A stretch of 64,000 bases of DNA from Centrapalus pauciflorus (GCA_020465985.1 JAANYP010000734.1:17619-81618), one strand, 5' to 3'; shown: positions 46,915-58,517, counted from the first letter of the stretch. Made by a program: numbers and translations. The notes: a model not told the origin generated them from the letters alone.

Positions 46915-46922
46915 TATTTATA
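46915..46922 (-). promoter_or_regulatory. Candidate internal promoter of E accessory gene
   Basis: TATAAATA on the minus strand (flanked CC...CCCCAC), about 108 bp upstream of ATG 46807, followed by a CT-rich leader (TTCATCTTCGTCTTCCTCATC), a classic plant core promoter layout. A second TATAAATT lies at about 46850-46857, too near the ATG to be first choice. Confidence 0.45.
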
Positions 46923-47494
46923 GGATTTGAATGTGAGTGTGTATGAGAGAGAAGGTTTGGGCGGTTGATTTGAAAAGGCCGTTAACGGAAAACGGAACGG
47001 TTGTCCATGTCAGACCGTTTGTCAGACCACTTGAGCCCTTTTTTAATCACTAACACACGTAACCCACATTATCCGCAGTAATTAAGTTAAATAAAACATA
47101 AATTAAGTAACTTAAGTTTGAAGAAAGGTAATTAAAACTGTTGGTCTAAGCTGTTGGTCAAACCTGTGATGAGCAGAGTCATCACAAGCTGTGCATTCTT
47201 CAAACTGTTCCCTCAGCCTGTTCAACTATGTAGGAACAGGTTGTGTTCAATAACTGAGCAGGTTACAAGACAATGTCTTGTAAATCAGTGTGAAAGAATG
47301 AGCAGAATGAAGAGTGGACCATCAGACCAGGCTGGATGAGTAAACTGTCTTTGTTCAGCCTGTTGTATGTTCAAACTGTTCAAGGATTTCAGAAAAATGG
47401 CTAAGTACAGAACATGCAGAGCCTGTTCTGTTTAAGCTGTTCTAAGAAACTTGATCAGTGTGAGACATACAAAGTTTTAGACCTTTGAGGACAC
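46923..47494 (-). other. Spacer between E pol and accessory gene
   Basis: No coding content. CTGTTC/GAACAG words recur (47200-47460). It would be the upstream region of the internal promoter. Confidence 0.5.
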
Positions 47495-50400
47495 TTAGTC
47501 ACTTTTGTTTAACATGCCCAGCTTGCTGACAAGGTAATTAAACCTTGTTTCATCCAGAGGTTTGGTGAAAATGTCTGCAAGCTGTTCATTTGTGGAAATA
47601 AAACTTACCTCCACATTACCTTTCTGAATGTGATCCCTGATGAAGTGATGTCTGACTTCAATATGCTTTGTTCTTGAATGAAATACTGGATTGTTGGAAA
47701 TGGCTATGGCACTTGTGTTATCACATAGAATAGGAATTTTCCTATACACAAGTCCATAATCTTCAAGCTGATGCTGCATCCACAGGATCTGCCCACGGCA
47801 GCTTCCAGCAGTAATGTACTCAGCTTCAGCAGTAGAAGTAGACACAGAGTTCTGCTTCTTGCTGCACCAACTTATCAACTTACCACCAAGGAGTTGACAT
47901 CCACCTGTTGTGCTTTTCCTGTCTAGCCTGCAGCCTGCAAAATCAGAATCTGAATAACCTGTTAGTTCAAGGCTTGAATCTTTGGGATACCAAAGACCCA
48001 AACCTGGTGTACCCTTCAGGTATCTGAAGATTCTTTTAACAGCAGCTAGATGAGATTCTTTTGGATCAGCTTGAAACCTAGCACACAGACAGGTAGCAAA
48101 CATAATATCAGGTCTACTAGCAGTTAAGTATAGCAAGCTCCCAATCATGCCTCTGTAAGCTGTTACTGAAACAGCTTTGCCACTGGCATCAGCATCCAAT
48201 TTTACATTGGTTGCCATTGAGGTTTAATAGGAGAACTTTGATCAAATTTGAACTTTTTCAAAAGATCTAAAGTGTACTTTCTTTGATTTATAAAAATTCC
48301 AGTTGAGGTTTGTTTAACCTGTAATCCTAAAAAGAAAGTTAGTTCTCCCATCATACTCATTTCATACTTGGATTTCATGAGTAATGAAAAATTCTTGCAC
48401 AACTGCTCATTAGTAGAACCAAATATTATGTCATCCACATAAATTTGAACAAGCATAATATCAGACTTCACTTTCTTTATGAACAGTGTGGTATCCACTT
48501 TACCTCTGGAATACCCATTGCTCATAAGGAAATCAGTAAGAGTGTCATACGAGGCTCTAGGGGCTTGTTTGAGACCATAGAGAGCTTTGTCCAACTTATA
48601 GACAAAACCTGGATGTTGTTCATTTTCAAAACCTGGAGGCTGCTTGACATAAACTTCTTCTTGCAGCTTCCCATTTAAAAATGCACTCTTCACATCCATT
48701 TGAAATACCTTAACGCTCTTATGAGCAGCATAGGCTAGATACAAACGAATTGCTTCTAGCCTGGCCACAGGAGCAAATGTTTCATCATAATCAATTCCTT
48801 CCTCCTATCTGTAGCCCTGAGCAACCAGTCTAGCCTTATTTCTAATGACATGACCTTGCTCATCCATCTTATTCCTGAAAGCCCATTTGGTGCCAATTAT
48901 GGTTTTACCTTTAGGAGCAGGGACCAGCTTCCATACCTTGTTTCTCTCAAACTGATTGAGCTCTTCTTGCATGGCAGTGATCCAATTGGCATCTTTTAGT
49001 GCTTCGTCCACCTTCTTTGGCTCCATCAATGAAACAAAACTAGAGAACATACAAAAGTTCCCTAAGTTGTCCCATCGTGTTTGTACCCCTTTGTTGATGT
49101 CACCAATTATTTGATCATTGGGGTGACACCTGATCCACTTAGGATCATTTTTCAATAATGATTCTCCTGAGTTGTTAACATCTTCAGCAGGTCCTGTTGA
49201 ACAGCTCTCAAGATTTTCAGACACACTATTGTCTTGAGCCTGTTCACTTGTTGAACATGTCTGACCACTGTTGAATATATCAGCAGTAGAACTAGGAAAA
49301 TCGGCATTGATAGGTTCAGGACATGCAGTTGTAATTAAGTCAGTACACTTATTCACACAGGGTGTATTGACATAATCATCATCATGCCCATCATGATTAA
49401 CAGGTTCCACACTGGGTGTAATGGAAGCTTTTGAGTCCTCTTCACTGTTTGAATGCATCAGATCATCAAAGTTTAATTCTCCTGAAACTGATTCAGGAAC
49501 AACTTTGGTGGAAGCATTCTTGGACTCTTCAAAGGTGACATTGATAGATTCATCTATCACCTTTCTTTTGTTGTTGTATACTCTGTAGGCTTTGGAGATA
49601 GCAGAGTAGCCAACAAACACACCTTCATCAGCTTTTGGTTCAAACTTTGACAGTTGATCCCTTTGATTCAGAATGAAACAGGGACACCCAAACACATGGA
49701 AGTAACTGACATTTGGCTTCCTCCCTTTGAGCAGCTCATAGGGAGTCTTGTTGAACCTTTTCACCACTAAGGATCTGTTTTGGGTGAAGCAGACAGTGTT
49801 AACAGCTTCAGCCCAGAATGATGAAGGTAAACCTGATGCACACAGCATGGTTCTAGTAGCTTCAATGAGAGTTCGGTTTCTCCTTTCAGCAACTCCATTT
49901 TGTTGTGGAGTTCTTACAGCTGAAAAGTTTTGAGTGATTCCTTTCTCTTCACAGAAGTCTTCAAGAGTACTGTTTCTGAATTCAGTACCATGATCACTTC
50001 TAAGCTGCTTCACTTGGGCAGAGTTCAGCATTTCCATCTTTTTCACAAATCCAATAATTTCTCTAGCAGCCTCTCCTTTGCTCTTCAGGAAGATAACCCA
50101 TGTGTACCTGGAGAACTCATCAACCATTACTAGAGTGTATCTTTTTCCTCCTAGACTTGGGACATTGACAGGTCCAAACAAGTCCATATGGATTAGAAGA
50201 GTTGGAGTATCAATAGAGAAGTTATGTTTGGATTTAAAAGATGTTTTCCTCTGCTTGCCTTTTTCACAAGCTGTGCAGAGTTTATCTTTAACAAAGGTTA
50301 TAGAAGGCAAACCTGTCACCAACTCTTTCTTACAGAGTTTATTGATGTTCTTGAGGTTCAGATGTGATAGCCTTTTGTGCCATAACCAGTTTAAGTCTGC

Positions 50401-50826
50401 ATTTGTTCTTGTGAGAAAGTAGGTTTCAGTTGTGGGATAAGCAGATTGCATGTCCACAACATATACACCATTCTTTCGTTGAGCACATAGCACAACTTTG
50501 CCTTGGGGATCCAATATATAACCCAGGTGCTCATCAAAGTTAACCTTGTAGCCAGCATCACACAGTTGGCTTATGCTAACAAGGTTATGTTTTAGCCCAA
50601 CAACATAGGCTACTCTTTTGAACATTGCAGCACCAGCTTTAAGGGTTCCATATCCCTCAGTAGATCCCTGTACATTGTCACCAAACGTGACTTTTGGCCC
50701 TTTTTTAGGCCTGAGATCACTCAGCAATTCTTTACAACCTGTCATGTGCCCTGAGCAGCCACTGTCCAAGTACCAAACCTGGGAAGGTTGTTTTTCCTGC
50801 AGAGTGATAAGAGAAATATTAGTCAC
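47495..50826 (-). pseudogene. pol: Copia E pol: protease, integrase, RT, RNase H
   Basis: Protease WYLDSGCSGHMTG (about 50770); GAG-pre-integrase/zinc finger LWHKRLSHLNLKN ... CTACEKGKQRK; integrase core D (HMDLFGPVNV), D (RSDHGTEFRNS), E (PQQNGVAERRNRT); RT from KWAFRNKMDEQGHVI through MDVKSAFLNG, KALYGLKQAPR, YVDDIIFGS; RNase H SDSDFAGCRLDRKST, STAEAEYI, DNTSAIAISNNP, to the natural end LGMLNKSD at 47495. Breaks: TAG at 48805-48807 and a one-base loss near 48228 at the RT/RNase H border. It lies in a different frame from gag (see findings). It supplies the copying and integration enzymes. Confidence 0.93.
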
Positions 50827-53567
50827 TTTTAGGGGAACTCATCACAGAGATGAGTTCTCCTACTTCATCAACATTTGTTGATGGACTTATAATATCCACA
50901 CTAATATTTCCTATTTGAATGGAATCAGCTTGGATACCACTTTCATTGACCAAGATGTTTCCAACACTGTTTGTAACAGCTGTGAGAGAACTATCAGAGT
51001 CAACAGGCCTCATGTCCTCAGATTCAGGACAGTCCTTGGCCAGATGTGTCTTCTTCCCACATTTATAACATTTTCTCTTTTTAGGATTTTTGGAAGAAGA
51101 ACTTTCAGAAACACATTCTGAGTTATTTTTGTTGATTCTGTTAGCAGGTTTAGCAAACTTATTACTATTTGATGAATCAACAGCTTGAGTGGAGGGTTCA
51201 ATAGTCACAGCTTTGTCTGTCTCTTCTTTCCTCTTTTTAGGAGGACAGATGTCAAAGATAGGAAGCTTAATTGGCTTTTGAACTTCCACAGGTTTGGGAA
51301 ACTTATTCCCAAGATTCTCATGCTGAGCAATAGCTTTGCCTTTGCCCCTACTGAGATGTGATTTATGCTGCCTATCAGCATAATCATAATTTCTGGTTTT
51401 GAAAAACTTATTCTCATTTAAAACCAGTTTACCACTATGATTAGAAAACTTATTAGAAATCACAGCAGGTTTGCTTTCAACATGAGACTTGCCGTTGTTG
51501 AAAACAGGCTGCTTAACTTTTGAAAACTTATTTTCAAAATGTTTAGCATCAAAAGGATTATCATGCCTTTTACCATCAGCTTTGGACCCAGAACCTGTTT
51601 TGTCAACAAGTTTAGTATCCACAGCTGCAGTTTGGACATGTTTTCCTTTCTTTTGCTTGTGTGAATCAGCAGAGTACTTAGCAAGCTAGTTTGATGGAGA
51701 ACATACTCCCACACCAGCTTTTGAGCTAGGTTCACACGAGCTGTCAGTATTTTGAGGCCTGACAAACCTGTTTGTTGAGATTAGTTTACCATTCACTTTT
51801 TGAACAAAAGTGTTTGGAAGCTCACCAAGAGTGGATAAATCTTCTTTCAGATTATTAATCTCAACAATGGAAGCTGCTGTGTCAAGATCCCCTCCAAGAT
51901 AGGCTTGAATTTGTGCAGGAATCTGTTGACTTATACAATGGCTGACTTTTTGTGCAGATTGGCACCAAGAGTCAACTATCTTTTGAAGCTTAGCATGCTT
52001 TATATCTGTTTCTCTCTTTTCTTCCAGTAAAATAGAGTTGATGTGTTTTAATTCATCAAGCTCAGTTTCCAACTTATGGAAACTGTCCAGTTTACTGGAT
52101 TTTGTTTTAAGATCAGTTAAGCTTAGAGATCTCAGATAATAAATCATCATGCTTCTCAACAGCAGCTTTCAAATCAACTAGCATATATTCAAACATTTTA
52201 ATCTTTTCTTCAGAACTGTAAGCCATAAAATTTTGTACCTTATACATCATTGTAGGATTCCAGTTCTCCAAGCTGCTGAAAGCTTCAGCTTCAGCCAGAT
52301 GCTGTTTGAAACTACTTGTTGATGGGACATCAGTGTTGGCCATCAGACATTGAGTGTCTTCTTCATCAGATGATGAATCAGATTCCTCCCAGTCACAAGT
52401 CTCTGCCATGAGTCCCTTTTGGCGGTTGGAACCCACTGAGTTTTTCAACTTCCTCAGCTTAGCCATGGCCATAAGGTACTTAACCCTATAACCATCATCC
52501 TTGTTTGTCTTGTATGGTTTGGATGACTGACCAACAGCTTTTGACACACAGTCAGCAGCTATATGGCCAGTTTTGCCACATTTGAAGCACTCAGCCTTGG
52601 ATTTATCAAATGTCTTCTTTTTTCCAGCACCTGAACTTCCTTGCAGCATGTTTCTTCCAAACCTTTTCTTGTTGAACCTTTTAACAAGCATAGCTATCAT
52701 TTGCTCATCATCCTGTTCAGCAAGATCTGCATTATCTTCCTCATCTGACATCTCCTCCTTATCATCATCTTATTGATCAGGTTGAGTGAACACATCACTC
52801 ACCTGATTCACAGGCTGTCTCACATTAGCCACAAAGGCTGCACCTCTTTTAGACATCTCCAAGGCATTTCTCTTCTGTTGCCTTGATTGTTCATCATTTA
52901 GTAAAGATCCATACAAGTTGACAAGATCCATACTTCTGATGGTACCTGAATTTCTTAAGATTGTTGAAAAGTAGTTCCATTCTTCAGGTAGGATGTCTAA
53001 AAACTTGTTCACCAGGGAAAGGCTGTCCTTAGTGATCCCAACAGCTTTGAGATCATTCACAAGAGCAGTAAACCTGGTGTAGGTTTCTGTGAGAGTCTCA
53101 TTTGGTTTTGCAAAGAAGAGTTCATACTGTCTAACAAGATTGTTAATCCTGTTATCCAGTGTGATTGTGGGTCCATCATAGATGGTACACAAAGTATCCC
53201 ACATCTCCTTTGCTGTCTTCTTTTTCTCAACCTGCTTGAACACATCATCAGGGAGAGAAATAACCAGGTTATTCCTGGCCTTTGCATCCAGAGCTACCAA
53301 TCTCTTATCTTCATCAGACCATTGAGCTTTGGCTTTCTCAAAGGTCCTGATTTCAGGAGCAGCTCCTTCAACTGCTGGAGTTATGGTAGTAACAGAGGTT
53401 GGCACATAGGGGCCCTCCATCACTATCTCTGGTAGTTGTACATCCAGATTCTCTAGATAGTGCATCATTCTGCACTTCCAGCCAGAGAAGTTTTGATGAT
53501 TGAATTTTGGAGGTTTGCCCATAGAGCCATTGTCATAGTATGAGGAACTTGCAGCACTGTTGTCCAT
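50819..53567 (-). pseudogene. gag: Copia E gag with two stops and a frameshift
   Basis: Starts ATG 53567 (MDNSAASSSYYDNGSMGKPP). UBN2-type gag domain, about residues 25-260 (FSGWKCRMMHYLENLDV, VKK...WDTLCTIYDG, GIT..LVNKFLDILPEEW); first zinc knuckle CFKCGKTGHIAADC (about 52590-52550); acidic/Ser-rich part; coiled coil (LETELDELKH...KLQKIVDSW); K/N/P-rich part; second zinc knuckle CYKCGKKTHLAKDC (about 51070-51030); natural stop at 50819, also used by D. Breaks: TAA at 52770-52772, frameshift near 52120-52135, TAG at 51686-51688. The product would form the particle. Confidence 0.92.
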
Positions 53568-53614
53568 GGAAACTTGGGAGAATGAGAGATCTAGAATGAC
53601 ACACACTCTAAACT

Positions 53615-53626
53615 GCTCTGATACCA
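53615..53626 (-). promoter_or_regulatory. Primer binding site of E, initiator tRNA-Met
   Basis: GCTCTGATACCA on the + strand, two bases from the 5' LTR. Intact 12-mer. Confidence 0.92.
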
Positions 53627-53628
53627 GT

Positions 53629-54755
53629 TGTAGGTCCCGAGAGGTTCCCAAAGTATATAGCTTTAAGCTATAGAGGGGGGGTGAATACAGCTATTTAAAA
53701 ACTACACACTATTTTCTCAATGTTTGTATGTATTATCAACAAGTTGTTAGTTACAAACAAGCTTGAATGCGGAAAGGTTCAAGCTGAGATGACAGATACA
53801 ACAGTATGTTCACTAGTCTAAGACAGACTCAAACTAGTTTACAATGAATACACTCTCTAAGAAGCACTCACTGTGTTTACAAGACTCAGAGGGACAGCTT
53901 ATGTAGAACAGCTTAGACACAAAGAAACTGTATTACACAGGCAGGCTTGCATGCATGAAAAACACACTTGCACGTTTACTCTTGTCTTCAGCACTTAGCT
54001 ATTTTTTGGCTTAATCTTTCCGACCTTAGAAGCTTCCTTTTATACTCACTCAGAGAATCTAAGTGAAACTTCTTCATTGGACGGAATGAAAAAGGAGAAG
54101 TCTTGTTGAAAAGACAACATAACCTTTTCTGCACTTTCTGAAAAGCAGACTTGTCTTCTTGTGTGCAGAACTTTTGTCTTTTCACTTTGTCTACTGTTGC
54201 ATTGCCTTTAACTAAATAAGGAATGTCAAAATTGCGTCTTCTTTCTTGTAAAGGCCTATTTTGATATAAGAAAAAGGTCTGTCACCCTTTTTCAAATAAC
54301 CTTTTGTCTTCATGTAACAGAACAGCTTGGGCAGGCTGAGCAGTTCTGATTTCCACTTTGTCTTCGACTTTGTAAACTGATCTTGTAGCCAAAAATAATA
54401 CATGTGGACTTGGAAACATATTCCATAAAGTGTTTAGCCTGTTCACAAAGAACAGGTTCTGTTCACAAAGAACAGAACACTTGTAAACTGCCCAAGCTGC
54501 TCACTAGTGTAGAGCAGCGTAGACAGTTTATGTCCAGCCTGTTCAGCAGACTGAACAGCTTGAGCAAAACTGTCTTTGTTGCAACACATGCAACTCATTA
54601 GAACATCTTTAGGCTGATATTGCAAATCATTTTCAGGTTTCAATAAGGCATATAACAGGCCTTAAATTCAACCTTCAAAAGCATCAACAGGATTAATTAA
54701 TAATCTCCCCCTCAGATGCAGAGCAGGTTTGACTGAGGCCTTTTTGTGCCAAACA
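53629..54755 (-). repeat. 5' LTR of copia E
   Basis: 1127 bp, TGTAGGTCCCGAG to GTGCCAAACA. Hairpin at 54456-54478, TATA at 54037-54044. Confidence 0.95.
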
Positions 54756-55336
54756 GATAATCATAGTGTATTTATCTCACTCTAGATTGAGAACATTCAG
54801 GAATTTTACATTGATGTCCAGATTAGATTTTGTTACCCCGTTTTTCTTCATTTCACACACGAGGTTAACAAATCTCACATATGTGTTCTCTAACAGCTCC
54901 CCTCCTCTAGCTCAGATAAATTCTCAAATGTCATCAAGTTGTTACATGCCCTGTTTGTGGCTACCTTATCTGACCCTCTCATAAGCTTACACACCTCATC
55001 GCAGATGGATTTAGCTGTCGTTGTATTAGTCAGACTTATGTAGATGTCATTTGGAATTGAAATCAGCAGAAGTTTCCAGGCTGTTTTATCACCCATCTTT
55101 CTTTTCTTCTTAGCCTCTGTTAGATTTGCAGTTGTGACCTCTTCTATTTTCTCAGGTATCAGAGGATTTCCATTTGGAACTGCAGGGATAGTAACAAAGA
55201 ATCTGGTTGGGCCTTCATTTAGTGAGGCCAACATCTCATTAGATAAGTCGTGAAAGCCTATAAACTCTAGAAACTGTTCCCTCTACTGCACATATTCTCC
55301 TCTGTAAAGAATCGAAGGTTTGGTTTCGGAACCCAT
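54756..55336 (-). pseudogene. gag: Copia G gag N-terminal fragment
   Basis: Starts ATG 55336 (MGSETKPSILYRGEYVQ), then an in-frame TAG near 55284, then EMLASLNEGPTRFFVTIPAV, TAWKLLLISIPNDIYISL and RACNNLMTFENLSELEEGSC. Another shift near 54890 leads to a segment like the UBN2 gag end (SNLDINVKFLNVL). The rest is removed by E. The layout matches copia gag, with low similarity to the D/E gag. Confidence 0.75.
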
Positions 55337-55439
55337 GGCCAGTGTCTTTAGACATTGTGGATTGACAATACTGAATCTGCCAAGATCTTTTTATGGATAA
55401 GGAATGAATTCTGAATGAACACTGAAAACAAACTCTAAG

Positions 55440-55990
55440 TATGAAAGACCAAACTCGAAATAAAGATGGCCAAACTCGGGTAAAGAAGTATGAAACTCGG
55501 TCAAAGAAGAGTAAAACTCGAATATAGAATAGTCAAACTCGAACAGTGAAGTTTAAAACTTGAATGAGGAAGGATCAAACTCGAATTAAGAAGTATGAAA
55601 CTCGATTGAAACTACGCTCAACTTGAATAAAACTATGTTCAACTCGAATGATAAAGGAATAACTTGAATGGTCTTGATCAAACTCGAATGGAACTGTATT
55701 CAAACTCGAAGAATTGTTAATCACAAGTATTTCATGTCGAAAACAGGTGTTATAAAACTCAAATTAAGTTTTGTGAAACTCGAATGAAGTGGTTTCAAAC
55801 TTGAATGAAGTTTAAACAAACTCGAATAGTACACTTATCAAACTCGATTAAAGATTGATCAAACTCGTTCAATTCTTTAATCAAACTCGATCAATATAAT
55901 ACTTATCCAACTCGATTTACACTTTATCAAACTCGATGAAAACACTTATCCAACTCGAATACTTCTAGATGAAACTCGATTAAAACTAAA
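55440..55990 (-). repeat. Leader array of ACTCGAAT words in G
   Basis: More than 20 copies of AA(A)CTCGAAT/AACTCGATT spaced about 20-30 bp on the + strand (ATTCGAGTTT on the element's strand). Counterpart of 12433-12730. Confidence 0.88.
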
Positions 55991-56425
55991 ATCTTAGTTT
56001 TATCCGAGTTTTAACAGAATATTTCAAATTCCAAGTTCAAAAAACCTCAATTTTCAACCAAAAAACTTCTAAATGATCCCAAATTGAAATTGAGTGTTCA
56101 ATTTTCACACACAAACACTATTTGACTGAATACTTTGCCTAAACGCAGATCAAAACCCTAAAATTTTGCAAAAATAGTGAAGAACACACAAAAACCAAAA
56201 AATCAGAAAATTTCAAATAACTTTTTTGTGTGTTTGGAGTTGGAATCTGAAACTTATATCAATGTGTTCGTCTTTGAAATCTCAACTTCGATCCAAAAAT
56301 AGAATTAAATCATCCATTGATTATAAACCCTTTAATGATTTCGGTTTTTTAAAAAAAATGAATAAAACAGTGTTCGATATTTTTCTTTTTCAGATTCAAA
56401 AATCAAACCAGATCAGCCGTATTAA

Positions 56426-56437
56426 GCTCTGATACCA
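56426..56437 (-). promoter_or_regulatory. Primer binding site of G, initiator tRNA-Met
   Basis: GCTCTGATACCA on the + strand, two bases from the LTR. Confidence 0.9.
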
Positions 56438-56439
56438 GT

Positions 56440-56734
56440 TGTTATTCAGAAATTCATCAACCACAATTACAATCAACTAATAAGAACAAGATTAGAAGCA
56501 CAACTAACCGAATGATTGAATTGATCAAAAGCAATTACAATACGGTTTCTTGAAAGCACGCACAAACTAGAGTAATATTCGTACACGACAAATTGAATTC
56601 CGTGCAAATGTGTACTATCCCGTACATTTACTAAAAACTTTTACCTATTTATATACAGAAAAAAAAAAACTAAGGAAATATTACACATTGACCCTTAGAC
56701 TTATATTCTTCATAAATAAAATATATTCCCAACA
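56440..56734 (-). repeat. 5' LTR of copia G
   Basis: 295 bp, TGTTATTCAG to TATTCCCAACA (TGTTGGGAATA on its own strand), the same start as the 315-bp LTRs at 11639 and 16508. Confidence 0.85.
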
Positions 56735-57010
56735 ACTCTGCTTAAAAAATACATCTTTTAAATCCAAACACAATTTCTCTATTGATTCACCTCTCTTCTT
56801 AATCCATATGGATTTGTTTGGACCTATTAATGTCCCAAGTCTAGGGGGAAGAAGATACACCTTAGTAATGGTTGATGAGTCTCCAGGTTCACATGGGTGA
56901 TCTTCCTAAATATCAAAGGAGTGGCTGCCAGAGAAATTATTGGGTTCATCAAAAAGATGGAGGTTCTGAACTCTACCCAAGTAAAGAAAATCAGAAGTGA
57001 TCATGGTACT
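56735..57010 (+). pseudogene. pol: Copia integrase scrap, D/E family
   Basis: Matches D from CTTCEKGK to DHGT: TSFKSKHNFSIDSPLFLIHM, DLFGPINVPSLGGRRYTLVM, then a one-base loss turns VDEFSR into VDESPG. It ends abruptly at GGTACT (57010). Bounded by G on the left and a small-LTR copia on the right. The catalytic domain is incomplete. Confidence 0.88.
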
Positions 57011-57069
57011 TGTTAGAAATTTTAATTCTTGTAATTCAAGCTTGTGTAATTGCGCTTAATTGTAATTTT

Positions 57070-57123
57070 TTTAATTATACACTAAAGGGGAGATTGTTAG
57101 CCCTAAAGTAGTGTATAATTAAA
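57070..57123. repeat. Perfect 15-bp inverted repeat across PPT/LTR border of H
   Basis: Arms TTTAATTATACACTA (57070-57084) and TAGTGTATAATTAAA (57109-57123) enclose a 24-base loop with the polypurine tract and the first bases of the LTR. Confidence 0.9.
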
Positions 57124-57431
57124 TATAATAAAAGTCTAGGTTCAATTTATAATTAGAAATAGTTTACTTTGGGGGGAATCCTAATTTCCAAGACTTTAAG
57201 GAGAGTGTTTGGACAAACCCCCAAAGTAAGCTTAGGTATAAATAATATTGTTCTATTAGGGTTTTTAGGAGAAAGCCACAAGAGGAGCCTCCACCTTAGT
57301 GTGTGTTTTGAGAGTGTGTAGTTCATAGAGATTGAGTGTCAAAATTCTCTCTTGTAATCTTCATATTTCTTAATACAAATCCTTTGATTATTGTGTTGGA
57401 GTGAAAAATATACTGGGAATCAAAGTTATCA
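57095..57431 (+). repeat. LTR of copia H
   Basis: 337 bp, TGTTAGCCCTAAAG to GTTATCA, followed by AT and TGGTATCAGAGC. TATAAATAATA near 57236 is a likely TATA box. Confidence 0.8.
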
Positions 57432-57433
57432 AT

Positions 57434-57445
57434 TGGTATCAGAGC
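57434..57445 (+). promoter_or_regulatory. Primer binding site of H, initiator tRNA-Met
   Basis: TGGTATCAGAGC two bases after the LTR. Confidence 0.9.
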
Positions 57446-58139
57446 AAGAAGATTGGATTTAAACTTGAAATCTCAGATTCGTTCGTCTTCTTCACAAAAA
57501 ACGTCATGAAATTGTACTGAAATTTCAAAAAATACCAAATATTTATACGATGTCCGTTTGAGCTAATATTTGGATATGTTGTGCGAGTATATTCCAGAAA
57601 CATCCTTTTAAAATTTCAGAGGCTAACTCCAAATATCAAGGGAGTAATCACAATTTTACTGTTCTGGTCATTTTCGGTTACGTTTTTGTGATTATATTTT
57701 TTATTTGGGTGATCTACTTGTTGAAATGATCTAAGATTTTGCAAGAATGATCTTATATGTTAGATAATTTGTTCTAGAAATTTTCATGATCTAATTTGAG
57801 GTATCCAAGGAGTAATTGCATTTTTTAGATCTAATTGTTCTTCGTGATCTTAGTAAAATCAAGGGTTTTGATCTTAGTCCTTTTTTAAATATTCTGTTTT
57901 TACTTGGTTTTATATTCCATAATCATAAAAACTTAATCCTGTACTGATTTCGATCATTTCTTGTTCAATCATTACAAGTTTTTCTTGTTTAATCGTTGAA
58001 ATTGTTATTCGGTATTTTCTGAAGTGTTATTCTCACTTTTTGCTTAAAAATCCCACATTTTTAGGTGTTTTGGATACTTGTTTTTCACAAAACTTGTTTC
58101 TAAATTCAAACCAAACATTTAAAAATTCTGGAATTTAAT

Positions 58140-58310
58140 TAACAATTTCAAATTCGGATCCATTAGAATTCGGACCCATCCGAAATTCAGACCATCGGAA
58201 ATACGGACCATCCGAAATTCGGACCATCAGAAATCCGGACCATCCGAAATGCGGTCCATCAGAAATCCGGACCATTCGAAATTCGGGTCCAAACTTCAAT
58301 CCATCCGAAT
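58140..58310. repeat. Leader array of ATTCGGACCATCCGAAAT units
   Basis: About seven degenerate 18-bp units with CCGAAAT and CGGACCAT. Each is partly self-complementary (ATTCGG/CCGAAAT), so alternate units can pair. Non-coding leader. Confidence 0.8.
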
Positions 58311-58329
58311 TTTTGACTTTCAATGATTC

Positions 58330-58517
58330 CAGATGTCATACCTTTTGACTGGATCATCGTTAGAGGGCCTACCATACGCCAAAACGAAGCTAGAAATGAG
58401 ATCTACGATTTCAAGAAAGGGAAAGCCGGTTTGGTAAATTTTCGAGGTCCAATTTCACTCCAGAAAAAAGTTACGGGCATTTTTCTACAGAAAATCTGAA
58501 ATTTCAATGTCAAAAAC
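58330..58517 (+). repeat. Leader module shared with 12764-12970
   Basis: About 190 bp, roughly 80% like the module in the 11639 copia, again shortly before gag. Confidence 0.8.

Larger units (their letters stand above)
41176..54755 (-). mobile_element. Copia element E (SIRE-like) with two LTRs and long accessory ORF
   Basis: 3' LTR 41176-42301, PPT, accessory ORF (46807-42649), pol (50826-47495), gag (53567-50819), Met PBS, 5' LTR 53629-54755. LTRs differ at roughly 50 sites by eye (about 4-5%). The left flank is D pol (ACTTG) and the right flank is G gag (GATAA): no target duplication, and different host sequences on the two sides. Confidence 0.92.
54756..56734 (-). mobile_element. Copia element G, 5' LTR, leader and part of gag; cut by E
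   Basis: Minus strand: LTR 56734-56440, Met PBS, leader of about 1.1 kb, gag to 54756 where E's LTR begins. The leader matches that of the 11639 element (for example TTTGTGTGTGAAAA and the TCGAGTTT array). It sits in a copia integrase fragment (56735-57010). Confidence 0.85.
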
